Positions 37,655 to 50,539 of a stretch of DNA of 64,000 nucleotides are shown here, piece by piece. The translations under genes and the position numbers were made by a program. Each line of letters starts with the position of its first letter. Position 1 is the stretch's first letter. The notes beneath the pieces are model-generated. The model ran no database searches. It had not been told where the DNA came from and saw only the letters and a program-made list of their open reading frames with translations. The DNA is from Frigoribacterium sp. PhB116 (GTDB lineage Bacteria > Actinomycetota > Actinomycetes > Actinomycetales > Microbacteriaceae). Where the stretch lies: positions 372,001-436,000 of the forward strand of contig NZ_SOBE01000001.1 of NCBI RefSeq assembly GCF_004364285.1. The letters are read 5' to 3'.

Positions 37655-39001
37655 CACGAGGGCGACGAACATGGCGTCCGTGCCCTGGCGGTGGGGCCAC
37701 AGCTGGACGTAGGGCCCGGAGGCGAGGTCGACCTCGCCCACGGCGACCCGGGCGACGGCCTCGGGGCCGTCGAGCAGCTCGACGTCGTCGCGGCGACGAA
37801 GCCCGGACTCGACGATCGCCCGGGTCTCGGCGAGGTGCGGCGAGCAGGTGACGTAGGCGAGCAGGCCGCCCGGCGCGAGCGCGTCGAGGGCGCTGGCGAG
37901 GAGGTCGGCCTGGAGGCGGGTGAGCTCGCCCACGTCGCCGGGCTGCTTGCGCCAGCGCGCCTCCGGACGACGGCGGAGGGCCCCGAGGCCGGTGCACGGC
38001 GCGTCGAGCAGGATGCGCTGGTAGCCGCCGGGCTCGTCGACGCCGAAGCGGACGGCGTCGCCCTCCCGGACGTCGACGTCTCCGGGGACGGCCGCGAGTG
38101 CCTGGCGGACCAGCCCCACGCGGGCCGGCACGAGCTCGTTGGCGACGAGGTGCGCACCGACCCTGGCCGCCTCGGTGGCGAGCAGCGCGGCCTTGCCGCC
38201 GGGGCCCGCGCACATGTCGAGCCAGCGCTCGCCGGGCGAGGCGTCGTGGTGCCGGCTCAGCAACAGGGCGGCGAGCTGCGAGCCCTCGTCCTGGACACGG
38301 GCCCGGCCCGTCCGGACGACGGGCTGCTGGGCAGGGTCTCCCCCGGCGCTGACCCGCGCGAGGGGGGAGAGCAGGGCGTCGTCGCCGCCGAGCTCGGACG
38401 GCTCGGCGAGCCCCGGCAGCGCGACGAGGCTGACCCGCGGCGGCACGTTGTCCGCGGCGAGCAGGTCGACGAGCTCGTCCTGTCGGCCCTCCGCCGCGAG
38501 CGAGCGGCGCAGGGCTCGGATGACCCACACCGGGTGCGACCACTCGGCGGCGAGCCGGTCGTCGTCGCTCGTCGCGGCGGCGAGCACGCGCTCGCGCCAC
38601 TCGTCGGAGGTCGAGCGGCCGACCGTCCGGAGGACGCCGTTGACGAAGCCCGTGCCGGCGCGGCTGCCGACCTGGCGCGCGAGCTCGACCGACTCGTCGA
38701 CCGCCGCGTGCGCGGCCACCCGCGTCGACAGCAGCTGGTGCACGCCGAGTCGGAGCACGTCGAGCAGGGCCGGGTCGATCGCATCGGCCGGGCGCCGGGC
38801 GGCGAGGGCGACGACGCGGTCGTAGTAGCCCGACATGCGGAGCGTGCCGTAGGTCAGCTCGGTCGCGAGGGCGGCGTCCTGCGCGTCGAGGCCGGCGCGG
38901 ACGATGCGAGCGGGCAGGAGCAGGTTGGCGTAGGCGTCGTCGTCGGCGACGGCACGCAGCACGTCGAGGGCGACCTGGCGGGCGGGCTGGACGCGGCTCA
39001 C
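37640..39001 (-). CDS. rsmB: 16S rRNA (cytosine-C5)-methyltransferase RsmB/Fmu family
   Basis: RsmB methylates C967 of 16S rRNA with S-adenosylmethionine. The 453-aa protein has an N-terminal NusB-like RNA-binding domain (about 1-150) and a Rossmann methyltransferase domain with the SAM motif DMCAGPGGKAALLA, LDAPCTGLGALRRRPE and the catalytic TCSPH. GTG 39001 overlaps the fmt stop by 4 bp. Its last codons fall inside a 17-bp tandem-repeat array. Confidence 0.95.
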   Translation of the reverse strand: MSRVQPARQVALDVLRAVADDDAYANLLLPARIVRAGLDAQDAALATELTYGTLRMSGYYDRVVALAARRPADAIDPALLDVLRLGVHQLLSTRVAAHAAVDESVELARQVGSRAGTGFVNGVLRTVGRSTSDEWRERVLAAATSDDDRLAAEWSHPVWVIRALRRSLAAEGRQDELVDLLAADNVPPRVSLVALPGLAEPSELGGDDALLSPLARVSAGGDPAQQPVVRTGRARVQDEGSQLAALLLSRHHDASPGERWLDMCAGPGGKAALLATEAARVGAHLVANELVPARVGLVRQALAAVPGDVDVREGDAVRFGVDEPGGYQRILLDAPCTGLGALRRRPEARWRKQPGDVGELTRLQADLLASALDALAPGGLLAYVTCSPHLAETRAIVESGLRRRDDVELLDGPEAVARVAVGEVDLASGPYVQLWPHRQGTDAMFVALVQKKA

Positions 39002-40002
39002 GCGGGGGCCTCCTCGTCGGTCGTGGTGGTGCTCGTCACGGGGCTCGTGGTCAGCAGCACGTCGTCGGTCGACGGCAGCCCGCGGCTCCAGTCGGCCCCG
39101 GCCATCGGCTTCTTGCCGGGCGGCTGGACGCGGACCAGCTCGAGCGGTGAGGTGCCCGTGCCCACGTGGAGGCGGCGGCCCCGGAGCGCGATCCGCCCCG
39201 GTGCGAGAGGCTCACCGTCCGCTGTCGCGGCGTCGACGTCTGCGCCCGCGCCTGCGTCCACGGCACGGAGCTCGAGCACCTTGAGCCGGGCGTCGCCGAG
39301 CGGCAGGTGCGCGCCCGGCTCGGGCGTCGTGCCCCGCCAGCGGTCGAGCACGCGACCGGCGGGGAGCGAGAGGTCGAGCGCGCCGTCGTCGAGGACGAGC
39401 TTGGGGGCGAGGGTCACCTCGCCCACCTGGACGAGAGGCTCGGCCGTGCCCGCGGCGAGCCGGTCGACGACGTCGCCGAGGAGGTCGGCGCCGCTCGCCG
39501 CGAGCTCGTCGAGCAGCGCCCCGGCCGTCTCGGTGCCGTCGAGGGGTCGCTCGAGGGCGCCGAGCAGGTCGCCGGCGTCGAGCTCCGGCACGAGCTGGAA
39601 CACCACGGCGCCCGTGCTCTCGTCGCCGGCCATCAGCGCGCGCTGCACCGGGGCGGCCCCGCGCCAGCGCGGGAGCAGGGAGAAGTGCAGGTTGACCCAG
39701 CCGAGCCGGGGCGCGGACAGCACGGGCTCGCGCAGCAGGGCGCCGAAGGCGACCACCACCCCGAGGTCGGCGTCCAGGGCGGTGATCCGCTCGGCCACCT
39801 CCTCCGTGATCCGCCGCGTCTTGACGACCGGCAGCCCGAGGCGCTCGGCCTCGAGGGCGACAGGGGTCGCGGTGAGGACACGGCGACGGCCCTGGGGCGT
39901 GTCGTCACGGGTGACGACGGCGACCACCTCGTGCTCGCTCGCGGCGAGGGCGGTCAGGGACGGGACGGCGGCCGACGGGCTGCCGGCGAAGACGAGGCGC
40001 AA
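38998..40002 (-). CDS. fmt: Methionyl-tRNA formyltransferase
   Basis: Fmt formylates initiator methionyl-tRNA using 10-formyltetrahydrofolate. The 334-aa protein starts RLVFAGSPSAAVPSL and has the catalytic-region motif NLHFSLLPRWRGAAPVQRA and DAGDLLG, then the C-terminal tRNA-binding domain with KKPMAGADW. The start is TTG 40002 with AGGA five bases upstream; no ATG or GTG gives this N-terminus. It follows priA by 14 bp. Confidence 0.95.
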   Translation of the reverse strand: MRLVFAGSPSAAVPSLTALAASEHEVVAVVTRDDTPQGRRRVLTATPVALEAERLGLPVVKTRRITEEVAERITALDADLGVVVAFGALLREPVLSAPRLGWVNLHFSLLPRWRGAAPVQRALMAGDESTGAVVFQLVPELDAGDLLGALERPLDGTETAGALLDELAASGADLLGDVVDRLAAGTAEPLVQVGEVTLAPKLVLDDGALDLSLPAGRVLDRWRGTTPEPGAHLPLGDARLKVLELRAVDAGAGADVDAATADGEPLAPGRIALRGRRLHVGTGTSPLELVRVQPPGKKPMAGADWSRGLPSTDDVLLTTSPVTSTTTTDEEAPA

Positions 40003-40016
40003 GGGATTCCTGGAGG

Positions 40017-42032
40017 TCAGTCGGTGAACGGCTCGACGTCGTCGAACCGCACCCTGAGTGTAGGCAGCCCCCGGCCGCGCCGGGAGCCGATCGCCTTGCG
40101 GCGCTCCGTCGCGGCGCGGATCACCTGGGACCGCAGCACCTGCGCGACGTCGTGCCCGCTGGCGTAGTCGAAGCGCACGATCGCGCGGACGCCGGCGTCG
40201 GGCACGTCGACCGGCCCCAGGGTCTCCTTGCGGACGCCCTCGGGCAGCTCGTCGAGGGCGCGGGCGACGGTCTCGACGCCGCCCGTGACGGTCGCGACGC
40301 GGACGGCCGGCGGGAACCGCAGCTCCCGCCGGTCGGCCAGCTCGCCGGACGCGTACCGGGCGAGTTCCCACGTCGCGAGCGAGGAGGCGATGACCCCGCC
40401 GACCCCGACCAGCACGATCGGCGCACGGCGCGCCGCCAGTGCGGCCGCGTTGGCCCACCAGCGGAGGCAGTCCTCGGCGACCCGGAGGCTCTCCCGCGCG
40501 AGCATCCTCTCGCCGTCGAGCAGCAGGACGGCGCGGTAGCCGCCGGGCGCGATCGGCTCGGCCCCCCGCGTCGCGACGACGATCGCGGGCTCGGAGTCGA
40601 CGTGCGTCACCAGGCGGGAGCCGTCGGACACGATGACGCGCACCCCCGGGAAGGCCTTGCCGAGCTCGTCGGCCGTGCGGGACGCGCCCGTGCCGACCGA
40701 CTTCATCGCCGTGCCCTCGCAGGTCGAGCAGCGCCAGCCGACGGCGAGGGCGCCGCACCACGAGCAGGCCGGCTGGGCGCCCTGCGCCCGCTGGACGAGC
40801 GGCCCGCCGCAGCGCGTGCACCGGGCTGTGTCTCCGCACTCGGTGCAGGCCAGGCGCGGCGAGTAGCCGGGGTGGGCAACCTGCACCAGCACCGGCCCGT
40901 GCTCGACCGCGGCCCGCGCCTCCGTCCAGGCCGTCGAGGGGATCCGCGCCTGGGCGGCGAAGCCGTCCTGGGCCGCCTGCTGGGATGTGGGCACGACGTG
41001 GGGCTGGTAGCGGGGGTCGGGGCGGACCTCGGCCAGGAAGCCGATCTCGACGAGTCGCTGCACGTCGGTGCTCCGCGCGTGGCCGAGGAACACGAGCGCG
41101 GTCTGCTGCTGGGACTGCCGCACCAGCGCGGTGTCCCGCGCGTGCACGTACGGGCTCAACGGCTCGCCCATCAGGGGGTCGCCGTCGTCGAAGACGACGA
41201 TCAGGCCGAGGCGCGCCGACGGCGCGAGGAGCACGGACCGGTTGCCGACGAGCACGAGCGGCTGGTCGCCCCTCGCCCGCAGCACCGAGCGGTAGCGGTC
41301 GGCGTTCGACTGCTTCGAGTCGAGCCGCACCACGCTCTCCGCGGGCAGCAGCGCGGCCAGGGCCCGCAGCACCTGGTCCTCGTCCCGGTGGTCGGGCACG
41401 GCGACGACCGCGTTCTCGCCGGCGGCCAGGGCCACCGTCGCGAGCTGGGCGACGGTGACGGCCCACCGGCCGACCCACGAGCCGTCGGGCAGCTCGTCGA
41501 GCAGCGGCACGGCGTCGACTGCGGCGCGGCCGCGGGCCGCGACGATGCCCGCGAGCTGGTCGGCGCCGTAGCCGGTCACGTCGGAGGCGACGACGACGGG
41601 GTGCGAGACCGTCTCGCCCAGCTCGGCGGAAGCCGTCGCGGCCGCGAGCACCTGCTTCTCGACCCTCGCCTGGCGGGGCGGCACGGCCAGGCGCAGCACG
41701 TCGCTCGCGGAGCCGCCCGCCCGGTCGGCCACGGCCCTGGCCAGGGCGTACACCTCGGGCGCGAGGACGGAAGCGGTCGAGACGATCGCCTCGACCTCGC
41801 TCAGCTCGCCCCCGTGCGCCGACGACTCGACGACCTCGACGACGAACCCGTCCGCGATGCGCCCGGCTGACCGGAGCGGGACCTTGACGCGGATGCCGGG
41901 CACGACGTCGTCGCGCAGGTGCGACGGGACGGCGTAGTCGAAGAGCCGGTCGAGCTGCGGCAGCGGCGACTCGACCAGCACCCGCGCCACGGCGCGCGGT
42001 GACGGCCGCTCGCTCGCGACGGGCACGGTCAC
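40017..42032 (-). CDS. priA: PriA-like primosomal protein N', helicase motifs degenerate
   Basis: PriA homologues direct replication restart. This 671-aa protein keeps the N-terminal DNA-binding domain (PLPQLDRLFDYAVP, VPGIRVKVPL) and a zinc-binding cysteine array (LACTECG, CTRCG, CSWCG, CSTCEG). The helicase core is degraded: there is no GxGKT Walker A (AAGENAVVAVPD instead), and the DEEH box is replaced by VFDDGD. It is therefore probably not an ATPase or helicase, as is usual in actinobacteria. The start is uncertain; GTG 42032 and GTG 42026 both overlap the metK 3' end region closely. Confidence 0.88.
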   Translation of the reverse strand: MTVPVASERPSPRAVARVLVESPLPQLDRLFDYAVPSHLRDDVVPGIRVKVPLRSAGRIADGFVVEVVESSAHGGELSEVEAIVSTASVLAPEVYALARAVADRAGGSASDVLRLAVPPRQARVEKQVLAAATASAELGETVSHPVVVASDVTGYGADQLAGIVAARGRAAVDAVPLLDELPDGSWVGRWAVTVAQLATVALAAGENAVVAVPDHRDEDQVLRALAALLPAESVVRLDSKQSNADRYRSVLRARGDQPLVLVGNRSVLLAPSARLGLIVVFDDGDPLMGEPLSPYVHARDTALVRQSQQQTALVFLGHARSTDVQRLVEIGFLAEVRPDPRYQPHVVPTSQQAAQDGFAAQARIPSTAWTEARAAVEHGPVLVQVAHPGYSPRLACTECGDTARCTRCGGPLVQRAQGAQPACSWCGALAVGWRCSTCEGTAMKSVGTGASRTADELGKAFPGVRVIVSDGSRLVTHVDSEPAIVVATRGAEPIAPGGYRAVLLLDGERMLARESLRVAEDCLRWWANAAALAARRAPIVLVGVGGVIASSLATWELARYASGELADRRELRFPPAVRVATVTGGVETVARALDELPEGVRKETLGPVDVPDAGVRAIVRFDYASGHDVAQVLRSQVIRAATERRKAIGSRRGRGLPTLRVRFDDVEPFTD

Positions 42033-42042
42033 GGGCGACGGG

Positions 42043-43278
42043 TCAGAGACCGGCGGCGGCCCGGAGCGCGTCGACGCGGTCGAGGGCCTCCCAGGTGAAC
42101 TCGGGCAGCTCGCGGCCGAAGTGGCCATAGGTCGACGTCGTCGCGTAGATCGGCCGCAACAGGTCGAGGTCACGGATGATCGCCGCCGGCCTCAGGTCGA
42201 AGACCGCCTTGACTGCCTCGATGATGACGTCGTCGGCTACGTGGCCGGTGCCGAACGTCTCGACGTAGAGCCCGACGGGGGCCGCCCGGCCGATGGCGTA
42301 GGCGATCTGCAACTCGATGCGGTCGGCCAGGCCCGCCGCGACGGCGTTCTTGGCGACCCAGCGCATGGCGTAGGCAGCCGAGCGGTCGACCTTCGACGGG
42401 TCCTTGCCCGAGAACGCGCCGCCCCCGTGGCGGCTCGCGCCGCCGTACGTGTCGACGATGATCTTGCGGCCGGTGAGGCCGGCGTCGCCCTGCGGGCCGC
42501 CGATCTCGAACCGACCCGTCGGGTTGATGATGAAGCGCGTGTCGGTCGAGTCGAGCCCGGCCTCGTCGAGCACCGGGCGCACGACGTGGGCGATCACGTC
42601 GGCCTCGAGCTGCTCGGTGGAGACGCGCGGCGAGTGCTGGGTGGAGACGACGACCGTGTCGACCGTCCGCGGGACGACGCCGTCGTAGCCGACGGTGACC
42701 TGGGTCTTGCCGTCGGGCCGCAGGTAGTCGAGTTCGCCGCTCTTGCGGACGTGCGCCAGGCGCTCGGCCAGCCGGTGGGCCAGCCAGACGGGCAGGGGCA
42801 TGTACTGCGGCGTCTCGTTGGTGGCGTAGCCGAACATGATGCCCTGGTCGCCGGCGCCCTGGCGGTCGAGAGCGTCGTCGGAGGTGCCGCCCCGCGCCTC
42901 CAGCGCCGTGTCGACGCCCTGGGCGATGTCGGGCGACTGGGCGCCGATGGAGACCTCGACGCCGCAGGTGCGGCCGTCGAAGCTGACGGCCGAGGAGTCG
43001 TAGCCGATGCCGACGATGAGGTCGCGGACGATCGTGGGGATGTCGACGTAGCCCTTGGTGGTCACCTCGCCGGCCACGTGCACCAGCCCGGTCGTGACCA
43101 TCGTCTCGACGGCGACCCGGCTCTGCGGGTCGACCGCGAGCAGCGCGTCGAGGATGCCGTCGGAGATCTGGTCGCAGATCTTGTCGGGGTGGCCCTCGGT
43201 GACCGACTCGGACGTGAAGAGCCGGAGGCTCGTCGAGGCGGTCGTGCTGCTGGCGGGTGTCACGTCGGTCGAGGTCAC
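42043..43278 (-). CDS. metK: S-adenosylmethionine synthetase
   Basis: MetK makes S-adenosylmethionine from methionine and ATP. The 411-aa protein has [21 protein letters not shown], the hexapeptide [12 protein letters not shown] and the P-loop-like [22 protein letters not shown] 43278 follows GGAG. Its own promoter and two hairpins lie in the gap to rpoZ. Confidence 0.98.
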   Translation of the reverse strand: MTSTDVTPASSTTASTSLRLFTSESVTEGHPDKICDQISDGILDALLAVDPQSRVAVETMVTTGLVHVAGEVTTKGYVDIPTIVRDLIVGIGYDSSAVSFDGRTCGVEVSIGAQSPDIAQGVDTALEARGGTSDDALDRQGAGDQGIMFGYATNETPQYMPLPVWLAHRLAERLAHVRKSGELDYLRPDGKTQVTVGYDGVVPRTVDTVVVSTQHSPRVSTEQLEADVIAHVVRPVLDEAGLDSTDTRFIINPTGRFEIGGPQGDAGLTGRKIIVDTYGGASRHGGGAFSGKDPSKVDRSAAYAMRWVAKNAVAAGLADRIELQIAYAIGRAAPVGLYVETFGTGHVADDVIIEAVKAVFDLRPAAIIRDLDLLRPIYATTSTYGHFGRELPEFTWEALDRVDALRAAAGL

Positions 43279-43310
43279 AGGTGCTCCGGGGTCGAGGGCG
43301 AGGGCAGGGT

Positions 43311-43331
43311 CGACGGCGTCAGGCGCCGTCG
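43311..43331 (-). other. Hairpin in the metK leader
   Basis: A perfect 8-bp stem CGACGGCG/CGCCGTCG with a 5-nt loop, within the predicted metK leader. No SAM riboswitch core is recognisable around it. Confidence 0.4.
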
Positions 43332-43338
43332 GACGCGG

Positions 43339-43373
43339 CGAGGCCCCGCGGGACGGTCTCCCAGGGGGCCTCG
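43339..43373 (-). terminator. Terminator of rpoZ
   Basis: A 9-bp stem CGAGGCCCC/GGGGCCTCG with an inner GGGA/TCCC pairing. The predicted metK start site falls inside its first arm, so it should stop read-through from rpoZ while being truncated in metK's own RNA. Confidence 0.6.
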
Positions 43374-43377
43374 TTCG

Positions 43378-43406
43378 ATGCTACGGCCGCCCACCGTCAC
43401 TGTCGC
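43378..43406 (-). promoter_or_regulatory. Promoter of metK
   Basis: GCGACA (43401-43406) and TAGCAT (43378-43383) are 17 bp apart on the minus strand. The leader to GTG 43278 would be about 93 nt. Confidence 0.5.
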
Positions 43407-43440
43407 TGGACGACGGGGACCGTGGGCGATCGCGGGGGGA

Positions 43441-43707
43441 CTACTCCGCGGCGGCGGGCAGGGGCTTGGCCTCGAGCTTGTCCTCGTTGATCTCGTGCAT
43501 GGCGACCGAGAGCGGCTTGTCGTCGATGGTGCTGTCGACGAGCGGGCCGACGTTGTCGAAGAGGCTGCCCTCGTGCAGGTCGGCGTAGTAGTCGTTGATC
43601 TGACGTGCGCGCTTCGACGCGAAGATGACGAGCGCGTACTTCGACTCGACCTTCGAGAGCAGCTCGTCGATGGGCGGATCGATGATGCCCTTGTTCTTGT
43701 CGGCCAT
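43441..43707 (-). CDS. rpoZ: RNA polymerase omega subunit
   Basis: Omega helps assemble and stabilise RNA polymerase. The 88-aa protein has the conserved [29 protein letters not shown] segment, which contacts the beta' C-terminus. ATG 43707 has GAGGAG seven bases upstream. It is 60 bp after the mIHF-Gmk gene and may be the end of the pyrimidine operon. Confidence 0.96.
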   Translation of the reverse strand: MADKNKGIIDPPIDELLSKVESKYALVIFASKRARQINDYYADLHEGSLFDNVGPLVDSTIDDKPLSVAMHEINEDKLEAKPLPAAAE

Positions 43708-43767
43708 GGGTACTCCTCGTTGTGGGGTTCTGTCAGGCACCGGCAGGTGCGGAGATCGGGGCGCGAG

Positions 43768-44673
43768 TCACGCCCGCGGGCGTGCGTCCTCGGGCGCAGT
43801 CATCAATTCTACGACCTCGCGGGCCGCTTCGGGCACGTCGTGGTTCACGACCTTCACGTCGAACTCGTCCTGGGCCGCCAGCTCGACCTTCGCGGTCTCG
43901 AGTCGGCGCTGCTGCTCGGCCGCGTCCTCCGTGCCCCGGCCGATCAGCCGGCGGACGAGCTCGTCCCACGTGGGCGGCAGGAGGAAGACGAGGACGGCCT
44001 CGGGCATGGCCGTGCGGACGAGGCGCGCACCTTGCAGGTCGATCTCGAGCAGGACGCTCCGCCCGGCCTGCAGGGCGGCGTCGATCGGGGGCCGCGGCGT
44101 GCCGTAGCGGTACGAGTTGTGCACGGTGGCCCACTCGAGCAGCTCGCGCTCGCGGATCATCCGGTCGAACTCGGCGTCGTCGACGAAGTAGTAGTGCACG
44201 CCGTCGACCTCGCCCGGTCGCGGCGCCCGGGTGGTCGCGGAGATGGAGAGGTGCACGTCGGGGTAGTTCTCGCGGATGTGGGTCGAGACCGTGCCCTTGC
44301 CGACGGCCGTCGGGCCGGCGAGGACGACGAGCCGCGAGCGCACGCGCCCCCGGGCCTCGCGCACGGCGAGCCAGTCGCCGAGGATGCGGCGCTGCCGGAC
44401 GCCGAGGCCGCCGACGCGCTTGGACTCGGCGATGCCGAGGTCGGTCATGATGCGGGCGACCCGGGTGGGCCCGATGCCGGGGATGCTCGTGAGGAGCTCG
44501 CGGACGCGCAGCGTCGCCTCGGGGGCCGTCGGCTCGCCGGCCCAGGCGGCATCGGCGACGTCGAGCGCGGTGCGCCGGCGCTCGGCGACCGATGCCTTGA
44601 CGGCGGCGCGGGCACGACGGGCGGCGACCGCGGCCCGGGCGGCGGCGGCACGGTCGACCGGCGGCGGGGTCAT
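43768..44673 (-). CDS. gmk: Fusion of actinobacterial integration host factor (mIHF) and guanylate kinase
   Basis: A single 301-aa open frame. Residues 1-104 match mIHF, the nucleoid protein: an Ala/Arg-rich helix ([18 protein letters not shown]) and the helix-hairpin-helix segment [32 protein letters not shown]. Residues 111-301 are guanylate kinase, which makes GDP from GMP: P-loop GPTAVGKGT (120-128), [22 protein letters not shown] and [12 protein letters not shown]. There is no stop between them. ATG 44673 overlaps the pyrF stop by 4 bp. An internal GTG at 44343 could yield a separate kinase. In mycobacteria mihF and gmk are adjacent separate genes. Confidence 0.92.
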   Translation of the reverse strand: MTPPPVDRAAAARAAVAARRARAAVKASVAERRRTALDVADAAWAGEPTAPEATLRVRELLTSIPGIGPTRVARIMTDLGIAESKRVGGLGVRQRRILGDWLAVREARGRVRSRLVVLAGPTAVGKGTVSTHIRENYPDVHLSISATTRAPRPGEVDGVHYYFVDDAEFDRMIRERELLEWATVHNSYRYGTPRPPIDAALQAGRSVLLEIDLQGARLVRTAMPEAVLVFLLPPTWDELVRRLIGRGTEDAAEQQRRLETAKVELAAQDEFDVKVVNHDVPEAAREVVELMTAPEDARPRA

Positions 44674-45562
44674 GCGAGGCACGAGCGCACCTCCTCCGCG
44701 GCGTCGCGGACGGCAGCGGCCATCCCGTCGGGGCCCGCTGCGAGGACGCCGCGGGAGGTCGAGACGAGGACGGTGCGTGCTGCCGCGCCGTAGAGGGCCG
44801 TCAGGTCGGAGACGCGAGCCCCCTGGTGGCCGAAGCCGGGGGCGAGGACGGGTACACCGGTCAGCGCCGCCGTGTCGATGCCATACGACGCGAGGTCGAC
44901 GGTCGCCCCGAGCACGAGGCCCACGGAGCCGAGTCGGGTCTCCCCCGCTGCCTGGTCGTCGTCTCGCACCTGGTCGACGATACCTGCCGCCAGGGTGCGC
45001 GACGTGCCGACGGGGCCGGTGACCAGTGCCGTCTGGCCGGCCCGCGCCTCCGGGTTGGAGGTGGCCGCGAGGACGAACACGCCCGCGCCGACCCGCCGGG
45101 CCCGGTCGATCGTGCCCCGGAGCGAGCCGAAGCCGAGGTACGGCGACACCGTCAGGGCGTCGACGCGCAGGGGCGAGTCGGGCGAGAACCACGCGTCGGC
45201 GTAGCCGTCCATGGTGCTCCCGACGTCGCCGCGCTTGGCGTCCCCGATCACGAGGAGACCGGCGTCGCGAGCTGCCGCGAGGACGTCCTCGAGGGCCGCG
45301 AAGCCCGCCGACCCCCAGCGCTCGTAGAAGGCGACCTGGGGCTTGACCACCCCGGCCGACCCCACGGTCGCCTCGACCGCGCGCAAGCCGAGCTCGCGGA
45401 CGCCGGAGGCGCTGGTCGGCAGCCCCCACTCGTCGAGGAGCCAGGGGTGCGGGTCGATGCCGACGCAGAGCCCGCCGGTCGTCTCGAGCACGTCCGCCAG
45501 GCGGGCGCCGAAGGAGGCGGCCGCCCCGCCGACCGCGACGGCGGGGGCAGCAGGGTCGGCCG

Positions 45563-45566
<4 letters not shown>
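44670..45566 (-). CDS. pyrF: Orotidine 5'-phosphate decarboxylase (type 2)
   Basis: PyrF decarboxylates OMP to UMP, completing de novo pyrimidine synthesis. The 298-aa length and motifs ([46 protein letters not shown] with the catalytic Lys/Asp set) identify the type-2, mycobacterial form. GTG 45566 overlaps the carB stop by 4 bp. Confidence 0.97.
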
Positions 45567-48837
<3,271 letters not shown>

Positions 48838-48838
<1 letters not shown>

Positions 48839-50022
48839 CAGTTGCTGCTTTCGAGGTCGGAGCCGAAGTCGACGGGCTGGCCGGACTTGCGCGCCACGAC
48901 CGCCTCGCGGAAGCGGTCGAAGAGGTGGTTGCTGTCGTGGGGCCCGGCTGCCGCCTCGGGGTGGTACTGCACCGAGAAGGCCGGGATGTCGAGGGCGCGG
49001 AGGCCCTCGACGACGTTGTCGTTGAGGCTGAAGTGGCTGACCTCGACGCGGCCGAAGCCGGCGGGCGAGTCGAGCACGCCCTCGACGGGCGCGTCGACCG
49101 CGAAGCCGTGGTTCTGGCTCGTGATCTCGACCTTGCCCGTGGTCTTGTCGAGCACCGGCTGGTTGATGCCCCGGTGGCCGAAGGGCAGCTTGTACGTGTC
49201 GAAGCCGAGGGCCCGGCCGAACAGCTGGTTGCCGAAGCAGATGCCGAAGTAGGGCAGGCCGTCACGGAGGGCGCCGCGCAGCAGCTCGACCTGGGCGTCG
49301 CTGGCCGCGGGGTCGCCGGGACCGTTCGAGAAGAAGAGGGCGTCGGGCGCGAGGGCGCGGAGCTGCTCGGACGTCGTGTCCTGCGGGAGGACGTGCACCC
49401 GGAAGCCGCGCTGGGCGAGGTAGCGCAGCGTCGAGGTCTTGACCCCCAGGTCGAGCACCGCGACCGAGCCGACGAGCTCGCCCTCGGCCTCGAGCACGTA
49501 GGGCTCGACCGTCGAGACCTGGCTCGAGAGGCTGAGGCCGCGCATGTCGGCCGAGCCGCGCACGAGGGCGAGCTGCTCGTCGTCGCCGAGCTCGGAGTCG
49601 GGTCCGCTGAAGACCCCGCCGCGCATCGAGCCGACGTCGCGGAGGCGACGGGTCAGCGCGCGGGTGTCGATGCCGCGGATGCCCACGACGCCGTCGGCCA
49701 CGAGCTGGTCGTCGAGGCTGCCCTGGGCTCGGTGGTTGGAGACGACGCGGCTGGCGTCGCGGACGACGAAGCCCGAGACCCAGATGCGACGCGACTCGGG
49801 GTCTTCGTCGTTGACGCCCGTGTTTCCGATGTGCGGGGCCGTCATGACGACGATCTGGCCCGCGTAGGACGGGTCGGTGAGGGTCTCCTGGTAGCCGGTC
49901 ATGCCGGTGGCGAAGACGGTCTCCCCGAGCGTCCGCCCGACGGCGCCGTAGGCGCGGCCGGCGTAGCGGGTCCCGTCTTCGAGCACCAGGACGGCCCGGG
50001 TGGTGGTGGACGCGTCAGTCAA
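48838..50022 (-). CDS. carA: Carbamoyl-phosphate synthase small subunit (glutaminase)
   Basis: CarA releases ammonia from glutamine for CarB. The 394-aa protein has the class-I glutamine amidotransferase motif [16 protein letters not shown] with the catalytic Cys, and the [11 protein letters not shown] box with His/Glu. The start is TTG 50022, with AGGAG nine bases upstream; it overlaps the upstream gene by 8 bp. Confidence 0.97.
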
Positions 50023-50539
50023 TGGTCTGCTCTCCTGTGGTGGTGCCGGCCGTGGGGGCCGAGGTCGTGATGGTGCGGACGGCGTCGACGAGCGGGCGGG
50101 GGTCGTCCGTGACGCGCAGGTAGGTGTCGACGTCGGTGTCGCCGAGGCTCCAGGCGACGAGCACGAGCCCGTCGGTCTCGACCACGCGGTCGATGGTCCA
50201 GGTCGCGCGGCCGACGTCGCGGATCGAGGAGGCGCGGATCAGCTTCGCGGGCTCGCCCGCGATCTCGAGGCGGACGCCCTCCCGGTGCACCGAGATGACG
50301 GCCCTGCCCCGGAAGCCCAGCCCGCCGACCACGATCCGGTCGAGCGGGTCGCCGGCCCGGGTCGTCGCGACGTAGAAGCCGTCGTGCTCGACGAGGGCCG
50401 TCGACAGGGCGTCGGGAGCCGTCTCGGGCAGGGCGATGTCCGCCTGTCGTCGACCTCGCGCCCGCCAGGAGCGGACCATGAGGAGGACGACGAACACGAG
50501 CAGGACGAGGATGCCCGCGCCGATCACCCAGCGGTTCAC
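50015..50539 (-). CDS. PH-like domain membrane-anchored protein of the pyrimidine operon
   Basis: A 174-aa protein with one N-terminal membrane anchor (about 5-22, [17 protein letters not shown]), a basic stop-transfer (RSWRARGRR) and a soluble beta-rich domain ([32 protein letters not shown]). Its position between pyrC and carA matches Rv1382 in M. tuberculosis, whose role is unknown. GTG 50539 overlaps the pyrC stop by 4 bp. No catalytic motif is visible. Confidence 0.8.
   Translation of the reverse strand: MNRWVIGAGILVLLVFVVLLMVRSWRARGRRQADIALPETAPDALSTALVEHDGFYVATTRAGDPLDRIVVGGLGFRGRAVISVHREGVRLEIAGEPAKLIRASSIRDVGRATWTIDRVVETDGLVLVAWSLGDTDVDTYLRVTDDPRPLVDAVRTITTSAPTAGTTTGEQTID

Noticed and set aside
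43279-43440. A SAM riboswitch before metK
   Set aside because: The hairpins are simple stems without the conserved SAM-I, SAM-II or SAM-IV core sequences. They are better explained as a terminator plus a leader hairpin.
44341-44343. Treating mihF and gmk as two separate genes split at the internal GTG
   Set aside because: The frame has no stop between the domains, so the first ribosome product must be the fusion. An additional internal start remains possible and is noted in the finding.
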